This document shows, in pieces, positions 1-7,154 of a stretch of DNA of 8,563 bases. The stretch spans positions 1 through 8,563 of the forward strand of contig CACZTE010000154.1 of the NCBI GenBank assembly GCA_902784045.1, read 5' to 3'. How positions within the stretch are numbered: position 1 is the first letter of the stretch; each line of letters starts with the position of its first letter. The stretch is from an uncultured Eubacterium sp. Its GTDB lineage: Bacteria > Bacillota > Clostridia > Eubacteriales > Eubacteriaceae. The notes below the pieces were generated by a model, which did no database searches, was not told where the DNA came from, and saw only the letters and a list, made by a program, of their open reading frames with translations. The position numbers were made by a program, and so were the translations under genes.

Positions 1-2280
1 AAGGGTAATCCTGTCGAAGAGCGTAAAATTCAGCGTCTTTTCCGCAATCCAGAGCTCTCACGCATGATTATCCGCTGTAATGACTTTGGTGCCGGCGGTG
101 TGTCCGTGGCGATTGGAGAGTTGGCGGACAGCCTTGATATCGATTTGGACAAAGTGCCAAAGAAATATGAAGGACTCGACGGCACGGAGCTTGCGATTTC
201 CGAATCGCAAGAACGGATGGCTGTTGTTGTCGACGCAGCTGACGCAGAGCGGTTTATCGCTCTCGGCGACAGCGAAAATCTGGAAGTAACACCTGTCGCG
301 GTGGTGACTGATACGAGAAGATTGCGTATGAAATGGCGGGGAGAAACAATTCTCGATCTTTCCCGAGCGTTTTTAAATACCAACGGCGCGGATCAAAGCA
401 CCGATGTGCTTGTGAAAGAGCCTGTGTTAGAAAATGCTTTTGTGCCATTTAACGACATCAAAAAAAGAACCTTTGATCTTTTGTCCGATCTCAATGTTGC
501 GGGGCAAAAAGGTCTCGGGGAAATGTTTGATTCCACCATCGGTGCCGGTACGGTGACTATGCCTTACGGCGGGAAATATTGTCTGACGCCGCAAGACGGC
601 ATGGCGGCTAAAATCCCGGTCGAACATGGCGATACGTCAACAGTCAGCATTATGACATATGGATACAATCCAACCTTGGCGAAGCAAAGTCCTTTCCATG
701 GAGCTGCCTCCGCAGTGGTGGAATCATTGGCAAAAGCAGTGGCGATGGGGGGCGATTATCATGATGTTCGGCTGAGTTTTCAGGAATATTTTGAAAGACT
801 CGGCAAAGATCCCGTTAAATGGGGAAAACCTTTTTCGGCGCTTCTCGGCGCTTTCGAAGCCCAGGATGCCCTGAATATTCCCGCAATCGGGGGCAAGGAT
901 TCCATGTCCGGTACCTTTGAAGATCTCACCGTTCCGCCGACACTCATTTCTTTCGCGGTTTGCGCGGCGGACATTGGCCATGTGGTGACCGGTGAGTTTA
1001 AACAGGCAGGCTCAAATATTTATCGTTTTACCATCAATAAAGACCAAAACGGTTTTATCGATTATGAAAGCGTCAAAAATAATTTTGACCGGGTAACAGC
1101 GCTCATCGGAGAGGGTAAAGTGCTTAGCGCCCGCTCGGTGGGACAGCACGGTATGATGGCTGAAGTCCTGAAAGCAGCGTTTGGCAATAAAATCGGCGTT
1201 CGATTTGACGATGCCATAACAGAAGAAGATCTTTTCTCCCCAGCTCCGGGAGATTTGATTATCGAAACCTGTGAAATCATTGCGGATGCCGCGCTTGTTG
1301 GCGTTACCGTACAAGAACCCCAGGTACTTGTTGATGACACGGTGATTGATTTGGAAGAATTAATCAGCGCATGGCAAAAACCTTTATGGGATATTTATCC
1401 GGAAACGGCAGAAGCACCCGGAAAAGCCCAAAATGTATCATTTGACAAAGGGCCGGTTATCGCATCGTCTTCATCCTTCGCGACGCCGCGGGTATTTATT
1501 CCTGTTTTCCCCGGTACTAATTGCGAATACGATACGGTCAAAGCCTTTGAACGCGCGGGGGCCGTTTGCGAAACGGTAATCTTTAACAACCGCAGCGCGC
1601 AGGCAATCGACGCGTCAATCGATCAAATGGTTAAGGCGATCGACAACGCGCAGATGATTATGCTTCCCGGCGGATTCAGCGCCGGCGATCAGCCTGATGG
1701 CTCCGGAAAATTTATCGCGGCAGTTTTTAGAAATCCGAAGATTGCCGACGCTGTAATGAAACTCTTAAAATCCCGAGATGGCTTGATGCTCGGCATTTGC
1801 AACGGCTTCCAGGCTCTTGTCAAACTGGGACTTTTGCCCGACGGCGAAATCAAATCACTGACACCGGATATGCCGACATTGACCTACAACACCATCGGCA
1901 GACATATTTCCGCGATGGCCGTGACCAAAGTCGTCTCAAACTTGTCTCCATGGCTTGCAGGAGCACAACTTGGCGGACTTTACCGCGTTCCTGTTTCCCA
2001 CGGGGAAGGTCGGTTTGTCGCCAATGATGCAGTGATTGAAAAACTTATCAAAAACGGACAAATCGCCACCCAATATGTCGATTTTGACGGAAATGCGACG
2101 ATGGACGGTAATTATAATCTCAATGGTTCTGTGTGTGCCATCGAAGGGATTACCAGCGCCGATGGACGCATTTTGGGTAAAATGGGACACAGTGAACGCA
2201 TCGGAAAAGGACTTTACCAAAATATTCCCGGAGAAAACGATCAAAAGATCTTTGAATCCGGCGTTAACTATTTCAGATAG
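1..2280 (+). CDS. purL: Phosphoribosylformylglycinamidine (FGAM) synthase, 5'-truncated by window edge
   Basis: Converts FGAR, glutamine and ATP to FGAM in the cytoplasm (fourth step of IMP synthesis). The frame is open from base 1 without a start, so 759 C-terminal residues are visible. The single-chain family has roughly 1,200-1,300, so over a third is missing upstream. Residues are numbered from base 1. An NDFGAGGV motif (27-34) belongs to the first AIRS-like half. The second AIRS-like domain follows, with GGKDSMSG at 297-304. A class I glutamine amidotransferase domain runs from about 496 to the end. Its nucleophile is Cys600 in GICNGFQ, and its likely His/Glu pair is His730/Glu732 in GHSER; VSHGEGRF lies around 665-672. 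The fused amidotransferase means no separate PurQ or PurS is needed. The frame is intact to TAG. The fused layout resembles clostridial and streptococcal PurL (family knowledge). purE follows after 156 bases. Confidence 0.97.
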   Translation, partial: KGNPVEERKIQRLFRNPELSRMIIRCNDFGAGGVSVAIGELADSLDIDLDKVPKKYEGLDGTELAISESQERMAVVVDAADAERFIALGDSENLEVTPVAVVTDTRRLRMKWRGETILDLSRAFLNTNGADQSTDVLVKEPVLENAFVPFNDIKKRTFDLLSDLNVAGQKGLGEMFDSTIGAGTVTMPYGGKYCLTPQDGMAAKIPVEHGDTSTVSIMTYGYNPTLAKQSPFHGAASAVVESLAKAVAMGGDYHDVRLSFQEYFERLGKDPVKWGKPFSALLGAFEAQDALNIPAIGGKDSMSGTFEDLTVPPTLISFAVCAADIGHVVTGEFKQAGSNIYRFTINKDQNGFIDYESVKNNFDRVTALIGEGKVLSARSVGQHGMMAEVLKAAFGNKIGVRFDDAITEEDLFSPAPGDLIIETCEIIADAALVGVTVQEPQVLVDDTVIDLEELISAWQKPLWDIYPETAEAPGKAQNVSFDKGPVIASSSSFATPRVFIPVFPGTNCEYDTVKAFERAGAVCETVIFNNRSAQAIDASIDQMVKAIDNAQMIMLPGGFSAGDQPDGSGKFIAAVFRNPKIADAVMKLLKSRDGLMLGICNGFQALVKLGLLPDGEIKSLTPDMPTLTYNTIGRHISAMAVTKVVSNLSPWLAGAQLGGLYRVPVSHGEGRFVANDAVIEKLIKNGQIATQYVDFDGNATMDGNYNLNGSVCAIEGITSADGRILGKMGHSERIGKGLYQNIPGENDQKIFESGVNYFR

Positions 2281-2386
2281 ACTTTATAGATGATAGATAA
2301 CAGACGATATAAATTAAAACCACCACTGTCATCAAGTGAATTCGCGTGTTTTTGGTTGTCATTTCGCAAATAGTCATCACAATGAT

Positions 2387-2415
2387 TTGACGTTCAATGC
2401 GCTTGATAATAATAA
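2387..2415 (+). promoter_or_regulatory. Possible sigma-A promoter before purE
   Basis: A TTGACG hexamer (2387-2392) matches the -35 consensus at five of six bases. A 17-base spacer leads to a poor -10 candidate TAATAA (2410-2415, three of six). A better-looking GATAAT at 2405-2410 is only 12 bases away, too close for normal sigma-A spacing. The site would give purE-purC a start of their own downstream of purL. No PurR box of the Bacillus CCGAAC type and no purine riboswitch core were recognised in the 156-base gap. This is a by-eye call. Confidence 0.25.
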
Positions 2416-2436
2416 AAAATTGAAAAAGGAGAAAAA

Positions 2437-2931
2437 ATGGCAAAGGTTGCTGTGATTATGGGAAGCGATTCGGATTTTGAAGTGGTCAAAAAATGTTTGA
2501 CCGCTCTGGAGCGATTTGATATTGACTACGAAGTGGAAGTTATTTCCGCTCATCGTAATCCTGAAAAACTGTTTCAATACGCGAGTACCGCCGAAGAACG
2601 CGGTATCGAAGTGATTATCGGCGCTGCGGGAAAGGCAGCTCATTTGCCTGGTGTCATAGCCGGTATGACACCGCTGCCGGTAATCGGCATTCCCATTAAG
2701 ACATCTTTTCAGGGTGGCTTGGATTCGCTGCTTTCCATCGTTCAGATGCCCTCAGGGGTTCCTGTGGCAACGGTGGCCGTCAATGGTGCCGAAAATGCGG
2801 GGATTCTCGCGGCGCAGATCCTTTCGGTGAAGTATCCCGAACTGCGAAGCAAAATGAAACAATACAAAGAAGAGCTTGACGACGCGGTCAAAGCCAAAAA
2901 TGATAATTTGCATAAACTCATGGGCGAATAA
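2437..2931 (+). CDS. purE: N5-carboxyaminoimidazole ribonucleotide mutase / AIR carboxylase, catalytic subunit
   Basis: Forms CAIR, the carboxylated imidazole nucleotide used by PurC. The 164-residue length is normal for bacterial PurE. Visible motifs are GSDSD at 9-13, SAHRNP at 37-42 and GAAGKAAHLPGV at 62-73; their conserved histidines (39 and 69) fit the active site of the class I-like family. Class I enzymes use N5-CAIR made by PurK. No purK is next to it: purC follows at once, so the carboxyl source cannot be settled from this window. The ATG is preceded by AAGGAG (2426-2431) with 5 bases of spacing. The lysine in AGKAAHLPG sits where many homologues have glycine or methionine; I regard it as normal variation. 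The stop codon overlaps the ribosome binding site of purC, suggesting translational coupling. Confidence 0.96.
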   Translation: MAKVAVIMGSDSDFEVVKKCLTALERFDIDYEVEVISAHRNPEKLFQYASTAEERGIEVIIGAAGKAAHLPGVIAGMTPLPVIGIPIKTSFQGGLDSLLSIVQMPSGVPVATVAVNGAENAGILAAQILSVKYPELRSKMKQYKEELDDAVKAKNDNLHKLMGE

Positions 2932-2936
2932 GGAGG
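2931..2936 (+). promoter_or_regulatory. Shine-Dalgarno site that fixes the GTG start of purC
   Basis: A perfect AGGAGG begins on the last base of the purE stop codon and lies 8 bases before GTG at 2945. No ATG in the purC frame has such a site nearby. The upstream in-frame ATG at 2876 lies inside purE. Ribosomes ending purE would be positioned to reload on purC. Confidence 0.88.
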
Positions 2937-2944
2937 TTACAAAG

Positions 2945-3655
2945 GTGCAAAAATTAGAACAGCTGTACGAAGGCAAAGCAAAGAAAGTTTTTAAAACAGA
3001 CGATGATAATCTTTATATCATAGAATACAAGGATGATGCCACCGCTGGAAACGGTGCTAAAAAAGGAACTATTGCCGGAAAAGGTGTCATTAACAATAAA
3101 ATGACCGGGATGATTTACGATATGCTGGCCGCCCATGGTATTAAAACACATTTGGTAAAAGTGCTTTCCGATAATGAGCAATTGGTCAAGGCCGTGACGA
3201 TTTTTCCTCTTGAAGTTATCGTCAGAAACACGGCGGCGGGCTCCATCAGCAAACGTGTCGGCATTCCCGAAGGGACAGTTTTGTCCGAACCTATTTTTGA
3301 GTTTTCATATAAAAATGATGATTATGACGATCCGTTAATTAACGACGATTACGCGGTTGTCATGGGTCTTGCTACCCGGGATGAAATTGCCTATATCCGA
3401 CAAACCACACTGAAAATCAACGAAATCCTCAAAGACTTTTTCGCCCAACGTGGTGTCAATTTAATCGACTTTAAAATCGAGTTTGGCAAAACAGCTGATG
3501 GAGAAATTCTCCTGGCCGATGAAATTTCACCGGATACCTGCCGGTTTTGGGACGCGAAAACCGGGGAAAAACTGGATAAAGATCGTTTTAGACGTGACAT
3601 GGGCGGCATCGAAGAAGCATATCAGGAAATGCTTCGCCGGGTCGGTGATAAATAA
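2945..3655 (+). CDS. purC: SAICAR synthase (phosphoribosylaminoimidazole-succinocarboxamide synthase), GTG start
   Basis: Joins CAIR to aspartate with ATP to give SAICAR. Starting at GTG, the protein has 236 residues, the usual size for single-domain bacterial PurC. An ATG-initiated reading from 2876 would add 23 residues read from the purE 3' end in another frame, without family resemblance, so I reject it. Motifs from the GTG start: LYEGKAKKVF at 7-16 (N-terminal nucleotide-binding strand), EVIVRNTAAGSISKR at 90-104 and LADEISPDTCRFWD at 190-203, all typical of the family. Thirteen bases separate it from purE, and a strong AGGAGG lies before the GTG, so the pair is almost certainly co-transcribed. 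After the stop there are 131 bases with a terminator-like hairpin before purM; purF, often found at this place, is absent. Confidence 0.97.
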   Translation: MQKLEQLYEGKAKKVFKTDDDNLYIIEYKDDATAGNGAKKGTIAGKGVINNKMTGMIYDMLAAHGIKTHLVKVLSDNEQLVKAVTIFPLEVIVRNTAAGSISKRVGIPEGTVLSEPIFEFSYKNDDYDDPLINDDYAVVMGLATRDEIAYIRQTTLKINEILKDFFAQRGVNLIDFKIEFGKTADGEILLADEISPDTCRFWDAKTGEKLDKDRFRRDMGGIEEAYQEMLRRVGDK

Positions 3656-3698
3656 AAACTGTTCCAAAAATCATGATGAGATACGATTGTCTATAAGA

Positions 3699-3736
3699 GC
3701 ACGAGCAATGAAACGCTTGTGCGGCTTTTTACCGCA
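3699..3736 (+). terminator. Terminator-like hairpin with an overlapping alternative hairpin between purC and purM
   Basis: GCACGAGC (3699-3706) pairs with GCTTGTGC (3715-3722) over 8 pairs, one of them G-U, around an 8-base loop. GGC and five T follow (3723-3730), resembling an intrinsic terminator of moderate strength. A second hairpin, TGCGG (3720-3724) with CCGCA (3732-3736), uses the last three bases of the first stem's 3' arm and loops out the T run. The two cannot fully form together. The structure could reduce read-through from purE-purC into purM or act as a conditional element. Stability was judged by eye. Confidence 0.5.
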
Positions 3737-3786
3737 GATAGACATATCTATTTCTTATTACAATGATTAAATAGAAAGGAAAGAGC

Positions 3787-4815
3787 ATGACAAAAACTAA
3801 TGCTTACAAAACAGCGGGCGTTGATGTTGAGGCCGGTTACGAATCCGTTCGGCTGATTAAAGAGGATGTCAAACGCACTTTCAGCCGTTATGTGCTTTCG
3901 GAGCTTGGCGGGTTCGGAGGTCTCATTGAATTGCCGGAAGGCTATCAAAAACCTGTGCTTGTTTCCGGAACCGACGGAGTGGGGACCAAGCTCATGATTG
4001 CGTTTATGACGGACCGCCATGATACTGTGGGCATCGACTGTGTGGCCATGTGCGTCAATGATATTCTTTGCCAAGGAGCAAAACCGTTGTTTTTCTTGGA
4101 CTATATTGCCTGCGGAAAAAATAATCCCCAAAAGATCGCTTCAATCGTTAAAGGTGTAGCGGAAGGCTGTGTGAGAGGCAACATGGCTTTAATCGGTGGA
4201 GAAACCGCAGAAATGCCCGATATGTATGCGGAGGATGATTATGATCTCGCCGGATTTGCCGTCGGTGTGGCGGAAAAGGAAAAAATCATCACCGGTGCGT
4301 CCATCAAAGCTGGAGATGTTTTAATCGGTTTGCCGTCTTCCGGCGTTCATTCCAACGGTTTTTCCCTTGTCAGAAAACTTGTTTTTAAAGACAATAAACT
4401 TGACGTCAATACAAAATCTGATACTCTCGGCGGCACCATCGGAGAGACCCTTTTGACGCCCACAAAAATCTATGTTCAATCTGTCGAGCCCTTAATTGAT
4501 CGTTACGACATTGCCGGTATGTGTCATGTGACGGGCGGCGGTTTTTATGAAAATATTCCTCGCATGATTCCTGATGGCCTTTGTGCCAAAATTGATACAT
4601 CAGCCATTGCACCGGTGCCGATTTTTGATTATCTGCGGGAATTGGGCGATCTTGACATTGACGATATGTACCATACTTTCAATATGGGAATCGGTTTTGT
4701 CATTGCCATCGACAAAAATCAAGCGGACGCCGTGATGACATCTCTTAAAGCTTCGGGCGAAGCGCCGGTCGTTTTAGGAGAAATCATTCCCGGAGAGGAG
4801 AAAATCATTTTATGA
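3787..4815 (+). CDS. purM: Phosphoribosylformylglycinamidine cyclo-ligase (AIR synthetase)
   Basis: Closes the imidazole ring: FGAM plus ATP gives AIR. The 342-residue length fits the family. The N-terminal AIRS domain contains GTDGVGTKL (61-69), VNDILCQGAKP (90-100), which opens the longer ATP-binding signature, and GGETAEMPDMY (137-147). The C-terminal AIRS_C domain contains GLPSSGVHSNGFSLVR, CHVTGGGFYENIPR and YHTFNMGIGF. All key segments are present and there is no frame break. The ATG follows AAAGGA (3775-3780) with 6 bases of spacing. Its TGA stop overlaps the purN ATG by four bases. It belongs to the same ATP-binding superfamily as the two AIRS halves of PurL. Regulation is not clear; the upstream 131-base gap has a hairpin and only a weak promoter-like TACAAT at 3759-3764. 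Confidence 0.98.
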   Translation: MTKTNAYKTAGVDVEAGYESVRLIKEDVKRTFSRYVLSELGGFGGLIELPEGYQKPVLVSGTDGVGTKLMIAFMTDRHDTVGIDCVAMCVNDILCQGAKPLFFLDYIACGKNNPQKIASIVKGVAEGCVRGNMALIGGETAEMPDMYAEDDYDLAGFAVGVAEKEKIITGASIKAGDVLIGLPSSGVHSNGFSLVRKLVFKDNKLDVNTKSDTLGGTIGETLLTPTKIYVQSVEPLIDRYDIAGMCHVTGGGFYENIPRMIPDGLCAKIDTSAIAPVPIFDYLRELGDLDIDDMYHTFNMGIGFVIAIDKNQADAVMTSLKASGEAPVVLGEIIPGEEKIIL

Positions 4816-5429
4816 TGAAAATCGGCGTACTCATTTCTGGAGGCGGCACCAATTTACAGTCAATCATTGATACGGTTCACGGGAAAAGCGGAGAAATTGC
4901 TGTCGTCATTTCCAATAAGGCAGATGCCTATGGTTTGACCCGCGCTAAAAACGCGGATATTCCCGCTGAAGTCATTGTTGAGAACGACTGTGCAGATGTC
5001 GATGATTTCAACGCGAAAATGATTGATGTTCTGAAAGATTATGATGTGGAACTCGTCGTTTTGGCTGGATTTATGCGGATTTTAACGCCTGCCTTTATCG
5101 CGGCATATCCAAATCGCATCGTGAATATTCACCCGGCATTGATTCCGTCATTTTGCGGTGAGGGATTTTACGGTATGCGTGTGCACCGCGCGATTTTCGA
5201 ATATGGCGTAAAGATCAGCGGCCCGACGGTCCACTTTGTCAACGAAGAAGCTGACGGCGGTCCGATTATCGCGCAAAAGGCAGTACCGATTGATGATTGC
5301 GAAACGCCTGAAGCCATCGCAGCAAAGGTGCTTGAAGAAGAGCACAAATTGCTTCCCTGGGTAGTTGAGCAAATTTGTCTTGGCCGAGTCCATGTGGACG
5401 GCAGACGGGTTACAATCGATCGTGTTTAA
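4812..5429 (+). CDS. purN: Phosphoribosylglycinamide formyltransferase (GAR transformylase, folate-dependent)
   Basis: Transfers the formyl group of 10-formyltetrahydrofolate to GAR, giving FGAR. The 205 residues match the small single-domain PurN family. The N-terminal nucleotide-binding loop is ISGGGTNLQ (8-16). The catalytic Asn-His-Asp triad of the family is visible as Asn105 and His107 in NIHPALIPSF and Asp148 in EEADGGPI. The insert FCGEGFYG after the NIHP motif is of a kind seen in clostridial proteins, where others have LLPSFPG. The start overlaps the purM stop as ATGA, a sign of translational coupling. The second ATG (4815) is possible, but AGGAG at 4796-4800 is better spaced for the first. 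There is no sign of the formate-using PurT in the window. A 102-base gap leads to purH. Confidence 0.97.
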   Translation: MMKIGVLISGGGTNLQSIIDTVHGKSGEIAVVISNKADAYGLTRAKNADIPAEVIVENDCADVDDFNAKMIDVLKDYDVELVVLAGFMRILTPAFIAAYPNRIVNIHPALIPSFCGEGFYGMRVHRAIFEYGVKISGPTVHFVNEEADGGPIIAQKAVPIDDCETPEAIAAKVLEEEHKLLPWVVEQICLGRVHVDGRRVTIDRV

Positions 5430-5443
5430 AATATTCATAGCAT

Positions 5444-5473
5444 TTTACAACGAATTTGATTTTACAATATAGA
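5444..5473 (+). promoter_or_regulatory. Possible sigma-A promoter before purH
   Basis: TTTACA (5444-5449, five of six to the -35 consensus) lies 18 bases before TATAGA (5468-5473, four of six to the -10). A start near 5480 would leave a leader of about 50 bases with GGAGG intact. This would allow purH to be expressed apart from purM-purN. No terminator is evident in the gap, so read-through from purN is equally likely. Confidence 0.3.
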
Positions 5474-5531
5474 AAGAGTTGGTTTTACCGGTTTTGGTAG
5501 TTAGATTCCCTATAATATGGAGGAAAAATAA

Positions 5532-7067
5532 ATGAGAGCATTAATTTCGGTTTCTGATAAGACAGGTGTCGTGGATTTGGCCAAACGTCTTGAGGCTAAA
5601 GGTTGGGATATTATTTCCACCGGAGGGACTGCCCGCGCGATTCGCGAAGGCGGGGTAGAGGTCAAGGACGTGTCAGATATAACTGGTTTTCCTGAGTGTT
5701 TGGATGGCCGTGTTAAAACACTTCATCCTCTAATTCACGGTGGTATTTTAAATATTCGCGGCAATGCAGCGCATCAAGAACAAGTTAAAAAACTTGGTAT
5801 TCAAAATATTGATCTTCTGGTAATTAATCTTTATCCTTTTAAAAACACGATGCTGAAACCCGGTGTGGCTTTTGAAGAATGCATTGAAAACATTGATATC
5901 GGCGGACCGACTATGTTGCGTTCAGCGGCAAAGAATTTTAACGATGTTACGGTGGTCGTTGATCCGGATGATTATGAAGTGGTTATTGACGAAATCGAAA
6001 AAGACGGCTACACCACTTATGAAACCCGTTATCGTCTGGCTCTTAAAGTCTTCCAGACAACCAGTCATTATGATGCGATGATCGCGGATTTCCTTCGTGA
6101 AAAAGTGGATGGAGATATTTTAGCGCAGGATACTATCACCCTTACATATGAAAAAGCACAGGAATTGCGTTACGGTGAAAATCCCCATCAGCGAGCAGCG
6201 TTTTATCGTCAGGTTACAGGCACAAAAGGAACACTGGTCAACGCGGTTCAGCTTCAGGGTAAAGAACTTTCTTATAATAATATCAATGACACCAATGGCG
6301 CTCTGGAAATTCTGAAAGAATATACCGATGAGCCGACAGTTGTGGCAGTCAAACATGCCAATCCTTGCGGTGTGGCCTCCGCGGACAGCATTTCGGAAGC
6401 ATATCGTAAAGCATATGAAGCGGACCCGACATCCATTTTCGGCGGAATTGTCGCGGCAAACCGTGAAATCGACGCTGCGACAGCCGAACAAATGGTCAAG
6501 ATTTTTCTGGAAGTCATTGTCGCTCCCGGCTTTACTGACGAAGCCAAAGAAATTCTTGCTGCGAAATCCAATTTACGTCTGCTTGTATTGGATGATATTC
6601 TCTATCGTGAACCGGGTTACGAGTATAAAAAAGTTATGGGCGGTATGCTCGTAATGGAAAGCGATGTTGAATTATTCAGCAAAATGGAAGTGGTGACCGA
6701 TCGAAAACCGACAGAAAAAGAAATGGAAGATTTACTCTTTGCGTGGAAAGCTGTGAAAAACACAAAATCCAACGCCATTACCCTCGCGAAAGATAAATGC
6801 ATGGTGGCCAATGGCCCGGGACAGGTCAATCGTATTTGGCCGATGGAAAACTGTGTAGAACATGGCGGTGAAAATGTTAAAGGCGCCGTGCTTGCTTCCG
6901 ATGCCTTTTTCCCATTTGATGACGTAACCAAAGCGGCTGCCGCCGCAGGCATTACGGCGATTATTCAACCCGGTGGATCCATTCGTGACGAAGATTCCAT
7001 CAAAGTATGTAATGAAAACAACATCGCGATGGTTTTTACCGGTATGCGTCATTTTAAACATTCATAA
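5532..7067 (+). CDS. purH: Bifunctional AICAR formyltransferase / IMP cyclohydrolase
   Basis: Carries out the last two steps to IMP: formylation of AICAR with 10-formyltetrahydrofolate, then ring closure. The 511 residues are the standard length. The N-terminal cyclohydrolase domain (about 1-200) shows SDKTG at 8-12, STGGT at 29-33 and DGRVKTLHP at 58-66. The C-terminal transformylase domain shows RYGENPHQ at 213-220 and the catalytic Lys274-His275 within VKHANPCG, and it ends with the family's GMRHFKH tail. No residue expected from the family appears lost and the frame is unbroken. The start is supported by GGAGG at 5519-5523 with 8 bases of spacing. It follows purN by 102 bases and is followed by a long perfect hairpin before purD. 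Its AICAR substrate comes from SAICAR through PurB, which is not encoded here. Confidence 0.98.
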   Translation: MRALISVSDKTGVVDLAKRLEAKGWDIISTGGTARAIREGGVEVKDVSDITGFPECLDGRVKTLHPLIHGGILNIRGNAAHQEQVKKLGIQNIDLLVINLYPFKNTMLKPGVAFEECIENIDIGGPTMLRSAAKNFNDVTVVVDPDDYEVVIDEIEKDGYTTYETRYRLALKVFQTTSHYDAMIADFLREKVDGDILAQDTITLTYEKAQELRYGENPHQRAAFYRQVTGTKGTLVNAVQLQGKELSYNNINDTNGALEILKEYTDEPTVVAVKHANPCGVASADSISEAYRKAYEADPTSIFGGIVAANREIDAATAEQMVKIFLEVIVAPGFTDEAKEILAAKSNLRLLVLDDILYREPGYEYKKVMGGMLVMESDVELFSKMEVVTDRKPTEKEMEDLLFAWKAVKNTKSNAITLAKDKCMVANGPGQVNRIWPMENCVEHGGENVKGAVLASDAFFPFDDVTKAAAAAGITAIIQPGGSIRDEDSIKVCNENNIAMVFTGMRHFKHS

Positions 7068-7074
7068 AAAATTA

Positions 7075-7108
7075 AAATCAAACAGTGCGTTCGCGCACTG
7101 TTTGATTT
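7075..7108 (+). terminator. Perfect 15-bp hairpin with TTCG loop between purH and purD
   Basis: Bases 7075-7089 pair perfectly with 7094-7108 around a TTCG loop, starting 7 bases after the purH stop. The stem is strong at its top (CAGTGCG with CGCACTG) and A/T-rich at its base. On the + strand the tail is T-rich but interrupted (TTTGATTTCATGTTATTT), so termination may be partial. On the minus strand the tail would be a better T run. No minus-strand gene is visible that would need it. It may terminate, attenuate or protect the 3' end of the purH message. Confidence 0.7.
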
Positions 7109-7130
7109 CATGTTATTTGATTATTATATC
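7102..7130 (+). promoter_or_regulatory. Possible purD promoter whose -35 lies in the hairpin arm
   Basis: TTGATT (7102-7107, four of six) is inside the 3' arm of the purH-purD hairpin. A 17-base spacer leads to TATATC (7125-7130, four of six). A start near 7137 would leave a short leader of about 18 bases that still contains the GAGAGG ribosome binding site (7143-7148) of purD. The spacing is ideal but both hexamers are imperfect and the region is AT-rich, so chance is possible. Confidence 0.3.
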
Positions 7131-7154
7131 ACCATTAATATTGAGAGGTAAAAC

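Noticed and set aside
30..1340. Minus-strand reading frames of 64-117 codons opposite purL
   Set aside because: They are antisense to a clearly recognised, intact purL frame, have no family resemblance that I can see, and show no ribosome binding sites or gene-like spacing.
1..2280. A broken or frameshifted purL, since no start codon is visible at base 1
   Set aside because: The frame is open from the first base and the residues before the ATG at 64 fit the PurL family, so the gene is simply cut by the window edge.
2281..2436. Purine riboswitch upstream of purE
   Set aside because: I could not find the conserved core bases or the three-stem layout of the purine aptamer; only short, weak pairings such as CACT/AGTG are visible.
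2876..2944. ATG at 2876 as the start of purC, giving a 259-residue protein
   Set aside because: The extra 23 residues come from the purE coding region in another frame, do not resemble PurC, and have no ribosome binding site. GTG at 2945 has a perfect AGGAGG 8 bases upstream and gives the normal family length.
5511..5516. Perfect TATAAT just before purH as a -10 element
   Set aside because: It lies 3 bases before GGAGG at 5519-5523. A transcript from it would start at about 5522-5523 and lose the ribosome binding site, and no good -35 lies at the right distance.
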